NCBI GenBank assembly: GCA_039915085.1 | Contig: JBDSOC010000098.1 | Span: forward strand, 25,698-89,697 | Source of the DNA: JACMLD01 sp039915085 | GTDB taxonomy: Bacteria; Bacteroidota; Bacteroidia; Chitinophagales; Chitinophagaceae | Reading direction: 5' to 3' | DNA: 64,000 nucleotides | In this document: piece by piece, positions 1 to 8,937 of the stretch | How the letters are laid out: the number at the start of each line of letters is the position of its first letter | How positions within the stretch are numbered: the first letter of the stretch is position 1 | Position numbers and translations under genes: made by a program | Notes under the pieces: model-generated | What the model saw: only the letters and a program-made list of their open reading frames with translations | The model's database searches: none | Told to the model about the DNA's origin: nothing

Positions 1-385
1 GCTTGTGGGCAATGATGTTTTCGCCGCTTATGGCCGGAAATGATTTGAGAAAAATGACGGATAGTACCAAAAATATTTTCACCAACAAAGCAGTCATTAC
101 CCTCAACCAGGATGCCCTGGGCAAACAGGCAGAGAAAATAATTGATGAAGGCAAATTTCAAATTTTTAGAAAAGAACCGGGCAATGGAGAAATGGCTCTT
201 TGTTTTTTTAACCGCAGCGATTTGCGGGTTACAAAAAAAATAGACTGGCAAAAACTGAATATTTCGAACGGAAAAAATTTACTGACTTGTGGACAGGCAA
301 ACAACAATTAATTTCAGCCGCTGCTGAAATAAGTATTGAGGGACATGGTGTGTGGGTTATAAGAATAAACAGTAGCAAAATGTAG
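1..385 (+). pseudogene. GH27 alpha-galactosidase, C-terminal fragment with frameshift
   Basis: This is the end of a gene that starts before the window. The reading frame from position 3 (SPLMAGNDL, then ITLNQDALGKQ, then CFFNRSD) matches the C-terminal part of the intact GH27 enzyme at 4475-5665, which has APLMTGNDL, IDQDILGKQ and IFNRSD. The frame stops at 311. The family-like ending (TDLWTGKQ, then EGHGVWVIRI) continues in another frame to a stop at 383-385. The shift falls at the A-run 272-277, where one extra A would restore the frame. It is therefore a one-base homopolymer lesion: either a recent pseudogene or a sequencing or assembly error. The missing N-terminus would carry both catalytic aspartates, so activity cannot be judged. 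Confidence 0.75.
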
Positions 386-484
386 CGCTTTAGTGAAGTT
401 AAAACAGTTTTGAGAACTGCTGAATATGGCGTATGAATAAATTCCAGCCCCTACTATTTTATTTACACAAATGCTCAAAGGTAT

Positions 485-1909
485 ATGCAACAAAAAAAGA
501 TTTTATTATTTCTTATCGTCATTCTTGCTGGAAATGTGTTTGCACAAAAGAGCAAACCGTTTTTGTATAAAGCAACCGAAGCCAGCTTATCTAAAAGACA
601 AACACCAACATGGTATGGCAATGCCAAGCTGGGTATTTTTATTCACTGGGGATTATACTCAGTACCAGCATGGGCTATACCGTATGGTACACCAGATACG
701 GTTACCAATTGGAAGGCTTTCTATACAAACAACCCTTATGCAGAATGGTACTTGAACAGCTTACGAATAACTGGGAGCCCAACACAAACTTATCATACAA
801 ACAAGTATGGTGCAGGGTTTGATTATTATAATTTTAAAGACAGCCTGCAGCAAAAAACCACCAACTGGAATGCAGGTAATTGGGCTGCTATTATAAAATC
901 CACCGGTGCAAAATATGTGGTGATAACTGCCAAGCACCATGATGGATATTTGATGTATCCATCAAAAGTGCAGCACCCATTTCTACAAGCCAGTCAAATA
1001 AGCAGCCCCAAAGATTTTATTGGCGCATTAGCCATAGCGGTAAGGGCAAAAAATATTAAAATGGGTATTTATTATTCCGGCGGATTAGACTGGAGTTTTA
1101 CAACAAAACCTGTTACTAATTTATGGCCAGATTTATTTGAAGCCATGCCTCCATCGAAGGCATACGCTAAATATGCTGATGCTCAAATGCATGAAATAAT
1201 TAACCGTTACCAGCCCGATGTTTTATGGAACGATGTTAATTATCCAAAAGGTGAAAATCTGTTATCGGTTTTTGCCCATTTGTTCAATACCAACCACAAT
1301 GCAGTTGTAAACGATCGGTGGAACCAATACCCTACGCTGTATAATTTTACAACACCAGAGTATGCTGTGCCATTCAGCAATGGTTTCAAAAAATGGGAAA
1401 CCTGCCGTGGCATTGGTTTTTCGTTTGGGTATAATCAAACCGAAACTGATAAGCAGCTTTTATCATCCGGGGCGTTAATTAATTTGCTGGTAGATATTGT
1501 AAGTAAAAATGGTAACCTGCTGATAAACATTGGGCCAGATGCAGCAGGTAATATTCCGGCCAACCAACTAACCCGCCTGAAAGATTTAGGCAACTGGATG
1601 CAGGTAAACAGCGAAGGAATTTATGATACCCATCCCTGGAAACAGACAGCCGACACCTTGCGAGATAGCACCGCCATCAGGTTTACAAAAAAACAATATA
1701 CCCTTTATGTTTTTTTTCTACAAAAGCCCACAACCAATAGCATCCTGCTAAAAGATAGCAGCTTCAATGCTGTCAAATCAATTTTATGGGTTGATAAAAA
1801 AAATGTACCGCTTCATTTTATAAAAACAGCGGCAGGTGTGGAAATTATTTTACCAAAAAACATTAATTTTACTTTCGCAAGAATGATAAAGATTAATGGT
1901 GTAAAATAA
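485..1909 (+). CDS. secreted GH29 alpha-L-fucosidase
   Basis: Retaining exo-alpha-L-fucosidase that removes terminal fucose from glycans, probably in the periplasm or at the surface. A signal peptide covers residues 1-20 (cut after NVFA). The GH29 barrel starts with WYGNAKLGIFIHWG (residues 43-56), followed by AKHHDG (149-154). LWNDV places the nucleophile at D250. KWETCRGIG places E305 where the Thermotoga maritima enzyme has its acid/base E266. At 474 residues the length is normal for the family. The start at 485 is chosen because it gives the clean signal peptide; a longer out-of-phase reading from 471 does not. It is convergent with the GH3 gene. Fucose released here would have fed the deoxy-sugar pathway whose relics lie further right (inference). 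Confidence 0.93.
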   Translation: MQQKKILLFLIVILAGNVFAQKSKPFLYKATEASLSKRQTPTWYGNAKLGIFIHWGLYSVPAWAIPYGTPDTVTNWKAFYTNNPYAEWYLNSLRITGSPTQTYHTNKYGAGFDYYNFKDSLQQKTTNWNAGNWAAIIKSTGAKYVVITAKHHDGYLMYPSKVQHPFLQASQISSPKDFIGALAIAVRAKNIKMGIYYSGGLDWSFTTKPVTNLWPDLFEAMPPSKAYAKYADAQMHEIINRYQPDVLWNDVNYPKGENLLSVFAHLFNTNHNAVVNDRWNQYPTLYNFTTPEYAVPFSNGFKKWETCRGIGFSFGYNQTETDKQLLSSGALINLLVDIVSKNGNLLINIGPDAAGNIPANQLTRLKDLGNWMQVNSEGIYDTHPWKQTADTLRDSTAIRFTKKQYTLYVFFLQKPTTNSILLKDSSFNAVKSILWVDKKNVPLHFIKTAAGVEIILPKNINFTFARMIKINGVK

Positions 1910-2137
1910 AAAAATAAATGATTACGGGATACCGGGCAGTGCAATCGACTTACCTTAATTCTGTTTACTGAAAACGGGTGTAAGCGCTGGCACAGAATTA
2001 ATTACGTTTACCGTTTTAAAAAATGTCATGCAAATAATTCTATCTAAAATTAACAAGCTTGAGAATTAGTGGGAGCAAAAATTAAAAGATGCCCGATGTT
2101 GTACGATAAACTTTAGAAGTATTTAACCTGATCATAC

Positions 2138-4375
2138 TTATTTGACATAAAAGGAAGTCATTATTAGCTTGTCGGAGTTTCCCCCTGCCATCACCTGAAA
2201 ATCACCTGCTTCCTGGCGAAACACCATTTCTTTATCCCATATAGACAAGTCTTCTGGGGTGAGTGTGAACGTAATCAATTTCGATTCATTGGGAGCCAGC
2301 ATAACTTTTTTAAAACCCTTGAGTATTTTGATAGGTTGAGTCGCACTTGCAACCATATCTCTTATATATAATTGGACAACCTCTTCTCCTGCGATTTTAC
2401 CCGTGTTTTTTACTTTTACTGTTACGTTAATAGGTGTACCAATTTTGGTATAATCGGATAAAACTTTTATTTCCTCATACTTGAACGTAGTATAGCTCAG
2501 TCCATATCCAAAAGGGTAAAGCGGAGTATGGGTAACATCCCTGTAAATACCTCCATCGTATCTGCCATTCGATGTTGTCATTGCTGGTCGTCCCGTATTT
2601 TTCTGTGCGTAATAGAGAGGAATTTGTCCTGCAGTCCTGGGAAAAGTGACGGGCAATTTTCCTGAAGGGTTATAGTCCCCAAACAGTACATCTGCAATCG
2701 CATGTCCTGCCATACTTCCCAACCACCATGTTTCCAATATTGCGGGTGCTTTCTCCGCCACTTCCGTTATAATAATGGGTCTGCCATTGGTAAGCAAAAC
2801 CACTAAGGGCTTACCTGTTTTTAGCAGGGCATTCATCAGTGTAATTTCATTTTTCCTAATTTCAATATTCGCGTAACTATTATTTTCGCCTACCCACCAA
2901 CCTCTTTCTCCCAGGGTCATGATAATTACTTCGCATTCTTTTGCTAACGATACAGCTGTATCTATCGATAATATTTTTTCATCCTTGGGGTCAGCACCTT
3001 GAATGTAATACACTTTTGTTCCCTTATCCACTTTTGATTTAATGCCTTCCAGAATAGTTACATTTTCTTTTGTTTCGACCATACCGGCCCAGGTACTGGA
3101 CATATCCCATTTGCTATTGGCAACTTCACCTACCACAAGAATGGATTTGACCTTTTTATTTAGCGGCAATATTCCCTTTTCATTTTTAAGAAGCACAATC
3201 GATTTCCGTGCTACTTCTCTAGATGCCTCTAAATGGGCCTTACTGAAAAGAACTTCTTTTTCACGGGTTGCATTGCTGTATCTATAAGGATCGTCGAACA
3301 GCCCAAGCGCAAACTTCATTTTAAGAATTCGCCTTACTGATTCGTCAATCTTACTTTGTGATACTTTACCCGTGTTTACCAGATTCTTTAGATGGTTAAC
3401 GTAAGCAAAGCCACACATATCCATATCTGAGCCTGCATTCATCGCCTGTTGTGCTGCATCAGAAGCATCGCGGGAAGTGCCCCAGGAAACCATTTCCCCG
3501 ATGGAATTCCAATCCGATATGGTAAAACCTTTAAAATCCCATTCTTTCTTTAGTACATCGGTGACTAAAAACTTGCTAGCGCTAGCCGGTATTCCATCAA
3601 CATCATTGAAAGCATTCATAACAGTAGCCGCGCCCGCTTCGACTGCCGCTTTGAACGGAGGCAATATCGTCTCACGTAGATGACGTATAGAAATAGTGGT
3701 AGTATTGTATTCTCGTCCCGCCTCTACCGCACCGTAGCCAGCAAAATGTTTTGCACATGCAAGTATAGTATTATTTTGTGCAAGGTCCTTTCCCTGAAAG
3801 CCTATTACTCTTGCTTTGGCTATTTGCGCACCTAAGTATGGATCTTCTCCGGCACCTTCCATAATCCTGCCCCATCGCGGATCCCTACAGATATCTACCA
3901 TAGGAGCAAATGTCCAATGTAATCCCATCGCCGCAGATTCTGTTGCAGCAATCCTTGCGGATAATTCGATGGCCTGAAGATCCCAGGAAGCGGCTTCCCC
4001 CAGGGGAATAGGAAAACCGGTACGTGCACCATGGATTACATCAAAACCAAAAATCATTGGAATCTTTAATCTTGTATTTTCCACTGCGATTTTCTGATAC
4101 TTATAAGTAGTATCTGCGCCAAATATATTCAATAGCGATCCTACATCACCTCCTTTAATCTCTTTTGCTAAATCATATTTCGCGCCTTCTGGCCCAGTAG
4201 CTACGTCTTTCGATAACTGATTGAGTTGTCCAATTTTCTCATTTAAATTCATTAGTTGCATAAGGGAATCTACCTTGCGGTCGATGTTTTTAACTGAGGT
4301 GTTTTGACCTAAAACGTGTGAAGTATATTGAGCAAAGAAGATAGTGAACAGCAAGGTATATTTGAATGATTTCAT
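2138..4375 (-). CDS. bglX: secreted GH3 beta-glucosidase (BglX-like)
   Basis: Retaining beta-glycosidase (glucosidase or xylosidase type) acting on oligosaccharides in the periplasm. A signal peptide ends near residue 23 (HVLGQ). The N-terminal barrel has the usual markers: GEDPYLGA (176-183), CAKHFAGYG (207-215) and TISDWNS with nucleophile D288. The alpha/beta sandwich domain and a C-terminal fibronectin-like domain (VQLYIRD, then LKGFKKV) follow. The full length of 745 residues is typical of BglX. It is the last gene of a minus-strand run with the GH27, toroid and GH28 genes, about 100 bases after GH27. The exact sugar specificity cannot be read from the sequence. Confidence 0.93.
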   Translation of the reverse strand: MKSFKYTLLFTIFFAQYTSHVLGQNTSVKNIDRKVDSLMQLMNLNEKIGQLNQLSKDVATGPEGAKYDLAKEIKGGDVGSLLNIFGADTTYKYQKIAVENTRLKIPMIFGFDVIHGARTGFPIPLGEAASWDLQAIELSARIAATESAAMGLHWTFAPMVDICRDPRWGRIMEGAGEDPYLGAQIAKARVIGFQGKDLAQNNTILACAKHFAGYGAVEAGREYNTTTISIRHLRETILPPFKAAVEAGAATVMNAFNDVDGIPASASKFLVTDVLKKEWDFKGFTISDWNSIGEMVSWGTSRDASDAAQQAMNAGSDMDMCGFAYVNHLKNLVNTGKVSQSKIDESVRRILKMKFALGLFDDPYRYSNATREKEVLFSKAHLEASREVARKSIVLLKNEKGILPLNKKVKSILVVGEVANSKWDMSSTWAGMVETKENVTILEGIKSKVDKGTKVYYIQGADPKDEKILSIDTAVSLAKECEVIIMTLGERGWWVGENNSYANIEIRKNEITLMNALLKTGKPLVVLLTNGRPIIITEVAEKAPAILETWWLGSMAGHAIADVLFGDYNPSGKLPVTFPRTAGQIPLYYAQKNTGRPAMTTSNGRYDGGIYRDVTHTPLYPFGYGLSYTTFKYEEIKVLSDYTKIGTPINVTVKVKNTGKIAGEEVVQLYIRDMVASATQPIKILKGFKKVMLAPNESKLITFTLTPEDLSIWDKEMVFRQEAGDFQVMAGGNSDKLIMTSFYVK

Positions 4376-4474
4376 ATATATAGCAACTGTTTAAGCAAGT
4401 AAATTGGTATTTTGCAAATTAAGTTTAGGAAGTTTTCTTATGACTTTGAAGTGCCTGGTTCCTTTTCTCAGATT

Positions 4475-5665
4475 TTATTTTTTAGAAAGTCGAAACATAT
4501 GTACTCCATGAACCGGAATTGAATCCTTAAAATTAACTGCTGTAGTTCCTATTTCACGATGCAGCCATAAATCACGGATACGAAAGTCCGGACTAATCTT
4601 ATAGTTGCTCCATTTTACATCAAACTCTTTCACTTTATCACTGCGATTGAAAATACAAATTGCGGTGTCTCCTTTTTCAAGTGGTTTCATGAAAATTTCA
4701 ATCTCAAAACCATCCAGAATTTTATGGCCCTGCTTTCCTAAAATATCCTGATCGATGTCAATTACTTCCTTATTGGTTAATATTTCCTTTGTTGAAGTAT
4801 TCATGTTGCTTAAGTCATTTCCTGTCATTAAAGGAGCTGCCAACATACACCATAAACTAAAATGAGATCTTTCTTCTTCAACTGTTAAACCGCCGTTTCC
4901 TACTTCCAGCATATCGGGATCATTCCAGTGGCCCGGACCCGCGTATTTTTCAAGGCCGTTTTGCATATCGAGGATTGCTTGAACTCCTCCGCCCCATACT
5001 TTGCCTGCTCTTGCATAACCCTTTCCCCACTGATTCTCAATGTCTCCAGTAGTTCTCCATAAATGAGAAACTTCTTGTGCCCACTCCCAGGGTTTACTCA
5101 TGCCGAATTCACACATGCTAAAAACAATGGGGCGAGATGCTTTATATAAAGCATCTCGCATAAGCTGGTATGATTCTTTTGCGTTTTGTCCGTCGGTATG
5201 GCAGTAATCATATTTTAGGTAATCTACTCCCCAAGCAGCATACTGGAGGGCATCCTGAAACTCGTGGCCTCGACTCCCCGGGCGGTCGCCACATGTTAAT
5301 CGTCCGGCGCATGAGTAGATGCCGAATTTTAAACCTTTGCTATGAATATAATCAGCTAATGATTTTATTCCGGACGGAAATTTCTTAGGATCGGCTATAA
5401 TATTGCCGGAACCATCTCTATCCACTTGCCAGCAATCATCAATAACAATGTACTGATAGCCTGCTTGTTTCATTCCGGTATTTACCATAGCATCAGCAAC
5501 ATCTCTTATAACCTTTTCATTAATACCTTCACATGCAAATTTATTCCAGCTATTCCACCCCATAGGGGGCGTTAAGGCAAGGCCTTCAAACTTTTGTGCA
5601 TTTGCATTTAGTGTAATGAAACAAGCAAAAACTACTAATGCTTTTAAAAGCCATCTCTTATTCAT
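4475..5665 (-). CDS. secreted GH27 alpha-galactosidase
   Basis: Retaining alpha-galactosidase (melibiase family) that removes terminal alpha-galactose. A signal peptide ends near residue 23 (NANAQ). Family motifs run in order: TPPMGWNSW (32-40), VIDDCW (74-79), YLKYDYC with nucleophile D153, and RTTGDI with acid/base D208. The second half contains a C-terminal beta domain. At 396 residues it is complete. A second GH27 gene, of which only the frameshifted end is present, lies at the left edge, so the organism carried at least two. It lies about 20 bases downstream of the toroid gene and is probably co-transcribed with it and with GH3. Confidence 0.95.
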   Translation of the reverse strand: MNKRWLLKALVVFACFITLNANAQKFEGLALTPPMGWNSWNKFACEGINEKVIRDVADAMVNTGMKQAGYQYIVIDDCWQVDRDGSGNIIADPKKFPSGIKSLADYIHSKGLKFGIYSCAGRLTCGDRPGSRGHEFQDALQYAAWGVDYLKYDYCHTDGQNAKESYQLMRDALYKASRPIVFSMCEFGMSKPWEWAQEVSHLWRTTGDIENQWGKGYARAGKVWGGGVQAILDMQNGLEKYAGPGHWNDPDMLEVGNGGLTVEEERSHFSLWCMLAAPLMTGNDLSNMNTSTKEILTNKEVIDIDQDILGKQGHKILDGFEIEIFMKPLEKGDTAICIFNRSDKVKEFDVKWSNYKISPDFRIRDLWLHREIGTTAVNFKDSIPVHGVHMFRLSKK

Positions 5666-5688
5666 AAATGTTAAAATGGAATTTTAAA

Positions 5689-8262
5689 TTATTGATACCT
5701 AATCGCTATTCCTTGCACTGAGGGTAGTGGCAGTTCGAAATCTACATACTTAGAATTTTCAATCGTTGATATCTTATAAGGAAGTGATTTATTCCCTGCC
5801 GTAACTGCTGCCACAGACGTTGCGTTTTGCGGTATTAATACATGTCCTTTCAATTGATTACCACTACCCGTAACGTACAGGTTGATTAGCTTCGTAGCGT
5901 TATTATTTTTGTATTGATAGGCAACATAACCATTAGATGCCGGCAGGCTAATGGTGACGTTTACTGAATCCACTGCTGCCGATGACCATCTTGGTGATAT
6001 GGTTACTTTATCAAAAGCCAGCCCATCATTTTTAACGCCGGCCAATCCTTCGACCAAAGCCGCCATACCATTGGCTGCAGCCCAGTTATCGGGGCCTCCG
6101 TAAGATGGCCCTTTGGGTTGAATGTAAAATGGTTTATCAGCCCGCGTAATGCCGAGCAGCGAATAAATGCCACCTTCCAGCGGAGCATGAAATTGCAAGG
6201 AAATAATTTTCTTTTCAGGAAATGGATTATCAATCACTGCCCAGCAAACGCCTACTTTGGTACAAACAGGATTGGGGCCGCTCCATGCCACACCCGAACG
6301 TTCTGTTTGCAAATTGCTAAACCACCAGTTGGTCACTTCTTTATCTTTCATTATATATTTAGCAGCTTTACTGCCATCTGCGTACACAAAAGTGAAGGCG
6401 CCTGCTACATCGCCTGGAATATTATCGGATGATGAATGAAGCAGGTAAACAGCACCAGCCATCCCATTCACCGGAATATTTATTTGCTGCGGATAACCAT
6501 TGAGGACAGATAATGCAACTGCAGATTTGCGATCATTTTTTGTTGGGTCAATCACATCAAATTTTATTTGTTTAAAGAGTTGTTCACCTACAGGCAAGCC
6601 CCTCATATCATTACCTGCCCTCTTTGTATTCATCCATGCAAAAGATTTATCAGTTGCTTTATCCCATAAATCCATGTTTGCTTGATGGGAAATATCAACC
6701 GTAGTAAACACAGGCGGAGCAGGTGCCGCAGGTATGGAGCCTGTGTAAGAAAAAAATATTTTATCCTGGTATTTTTTTCCCAGTGCCAGCATCCTCAACA
6801 ATATATCAGAACCATATCCTTCATACCCATTTTGATAAGCACCCCTTGCCAATTCGCCGATTGCATGGCCTGCAATACCGCCATTCATGTACTGCCATTT
6901 TTCATTGTGTTTGCCAAAGCCTTTTTCAAAAGGAGGATAAATGGCATACCATTCACCGGGTGAACCTGGTGGTAAATTTTCTTTTAAATTCAAATAAGTT
7001 TTTATGATTGCTTTGTTGATTTCGGCTGGCAGCCCACGGTTTAATGAGTACATATTGCCCTGTGCTATTTGCGATTTTTCATCCACACCTAAATGCCGGA
7101 CGATGGTTGAATCTTCATCAATAAAATGCGTAAAATATTTTCCGTTCCAGGAAAGTTGAAGCAAGTTTTTTAAAATGGCTGCACCTCGGTTACGGTAAAA
7201 AGCCGCCTTATTATTTTCATGAATGTACTCATACATTTCTGCCAATTGGTTACAGGCTTCATAATAGCCGGTGTTATCGCCAAAAAAAATACCGTATTTC
7301 GTTTTGCCTGGCACTATCACCATCGTTGGGCTTACAGGCGCCGGGGGTGTGTATTCATCGTCCACTTGAAAATCCCAGGAGTCAATGCAGTAGGGCCTTT
7401 TAAGCAATTGAAACCTTTTGCTCCAGCGGATAGAATCGTTGAAACAATAATCCAATGCCAATGCAGCCGAAGCGATCGTTTGTTTCATCCATTCATTGTT
7501 GCCGCTTGCCTTCCAGTGTTTATAAAACATGTTTACATAGCAATAGTCTGAGTGGTTATCAACCGGTTGGCGAACAAGGAAAACATCTTTTTCTTTTTTA
7601 AAAAATCCGATCGATTTATAAGCTGTTTCAAAATAGTCAGCATTGCCCATGCCGGCATCCGTTGCCACAAAACTCCATATCATGCCGTCATTGCGCTGTG
7701 TTGCCTTCAGCAGGTCTGTTAATCCATTTCCATAAGGCAAAAAATATTGATTGCCATTCATTACATTGCTGTTATCCAAATCCCACGGTACATAACATTT
7801 ATAACTGCTGTCATTGCGTTTAAACTCAAAATATGCCTTTCCATTTTCTGAAATCATCCCTTTTTTAAGGATAGTAAAAAGTGAACTGAATTTACCACGA
7901 TCATCAATACTGGTAACTGCTTTCAAACTGAATTGAGCAGTAGCGACTATGGCGCCTTGTGCATTCGTTAATATAATTTTTTGCACACCGGCAGCACCGC
8001 CTGCTACAAATGATACGGATGAAGCCGCAGGCAGCTTATTGTAAATATTACCTTTGCCATCATTGACAGAAATAGTGCCTTCTGCGGTACAAACTAAATG
8101 CACTGTATCTAATGGAGCCACTTCTTTTGACAGGCTTATTATTGCTATCCCTGGTTTTACCTGACCAATTGATGGCATACTAAAAACAATGGCCGCAAAA
8201 AGAAAAAGGAAACAAGGTATCTGTTTGCTTTGCTGTATAACTGGCTTTTTTCCCATACGCAT
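5689..8262 (-). CDS. large secreted alpha/alpha-toroid glycosidase-like protein, family not assigned
   Basis: An 857-residue secreted protein whose signal peptide ends near residue 33 (MPSIGQ). An N-terminal beta region of about 110 residues precedes an acidic, aromatic-rich core. Segments such as CYVPWDLDN, SFVATDAGM, IDSWDFQVDDEYTPP, SPGEWYAIYPPF and QYMNGGIAGHAIGELARGA (around residue 460) have the look of six-hairpin (alpha/alpha)6 glycosidases, in which a conserved GG(I/V) plus E segment lines the active site. A C-terminal beta domain ends the protein. I do not recognise a specific CAZy family. It lies in a run of GH genes and is probably a further depolymerising enzyme of this locus (inference). 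The start at 8262 or the Met two codons later are both possible. Confidence 0.7.
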   Translation of the reverse strand: MRMGKKPVIQQSKQIPCFLFLFAAIVFSMPSIGQVKPGIAIISLSKEVAPLDTVHLVCTAEGTISVNDGKGNIYNKLPAASSVSFVAGGAAGVQKIILTNAQGAIVATAQFSLKAVTSIDDRGKFSSLFTILKKGMISENGKAYFEFKRNDSSYKCYVPWDLDNSNVMNGNQYFLPYGNGLTDLLKATQRNDGMIWSFVATDAGMGNADYFETAYKSIGFFKKEKDVFLVRQPVDNHSDYCYVNMFYKHWKASGNNEWMKQTIASAALALDYCFNDSIRWSKRFQLLKRPYCIDSWDFQVDDEYTPPAPVSPTMVIVPGKTKYGIFFGDNTGYYEACNQLAEMYEYIHENNKAAFYRNRGAAILKNLLQLSWNGKYFTHFIDEDSTIVRHLGVDEKSQIAQGNMYSLNRGLPAEINKAIIKTYLNLKENLPPGSPGEWYAIYPPFEKGFGKHNEKWQYMNGGIAGHAIGELARGAYQNGYEGYGSDILLRMLALGKKYQDKIFFSYTGSIPAAPAPPVFTTVDISHQANMDLWDKATDKSFAWMNTKRAGNDMRGLPVGEQLFKQIKFDVIDPTKNDRKSAVALSVLNGYPQQINIPVNGMAGAVYLLHSSSDNIPGDVAGAFTFVYADGSKAAKYIMKDKEVTNWWFSNLQTERSGVAWSGPNPVCTKVGVCWAVIDNPFPEKKIISLQFHAPLEGGIYSLLGITRADKPFYIQPKGPSYGGPDNWAAANGMAALVEGLAGVKNDGLAFDKVTISPRWSSAAVDSVNVTISLPASNGYVAYQYKNNNATKLINLYVTGSGNQLKGHVLIPQNATSVAAVTAGNKSLPYKISTIENSKYVDFELPLPSVQGIAIRYQ

Positions 8263-8545
8263 GTTGATTGGTGCTGTTGTTTTTTGTGAAGATATTGTGT
8301 TGGAATTTTTATTTTCTTAAATAAAACCACTACCCGGATATCCTTTGTAAATATGCCTTATTCTATTCAGTTAACTGTGTTGTACTGTATGTATTTTAAA
8401 AAAAGAAATCAATGAGCAGGAAACAAAATCATGCAATACCCAATATAATACAGCATAGAAATATGAGATTAATAAATAATAAAATCCTTTTGAATAAATC
8501 ATGGAACATTCAAATTGTCGCTGCCGATTTTGTGCAGGGAGGCAC

Positions 8546-8920
8546 TTAGTAAGTATTAGCCGTGCTTGGACGGAGGATACGGCAATAATATAAATAATAA
8601 GTGCCGTTTTTGTACTGGCAATCCGGGGCATATAAAAAATTATCACTATAGGCAACCTGGTCACTTGGTCCGTATGCGGCAAAGGTATTCCGGGTTAATT
8701 CCCAATTAACCAAATCTGCAGATGACAAAACGTTGTAGCTACCTGACCAATAGTATTGTGGCTTCTCATCTCTAGAGCCATATACATACATTTTACCATC
8801 CTTCCATTGATGTGCTGATGGATCTGCAATATAAATACCGGGCGGTGAAATGGGGTTTTGTGCCGATAATATTACAGGCATAAGAAGACCTGCTAACACT
8901 GGGACTATCTTTTTTTGCAT
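8546..8920 (-). pseudogene. GH43 gene, C-terminally truncated
   Basis: The first 124 residues of a GH43 enzyme (arabinofuranosidase/xylosidase family): signal peptide ending SAQNPISPP, then YIADPSAHQW with the usual general-base Asp, YVYGSRDE and FLYAPDC. Translation stops after the first two propeller blades, where GH43 catalytic domains normally run for about 300 residues. Downstream bases to 8371 show no GH43 sequence in any frame. A longer open frame begins with a GTG at 8938 overlapping the GH28 stop, but the ATG at 8920 gives a proper signal peptide. The N-terminus closely resembles that of the internally deleted GH43 relic at 24555-24969, so the two are paralogues. Confidence 0.8.
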
Positions 8921-8937
8921 TTCTAAAAATGGATTCA

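Noticed and set aside
8371..8682. 103-codon minus-strand open frame overlapping the GH43 remnant
   Set aside because: Its sequence is the out-of-frame reading of GH43 bases followed by low-complexity residues; not a gene and not the missing GH43 half.
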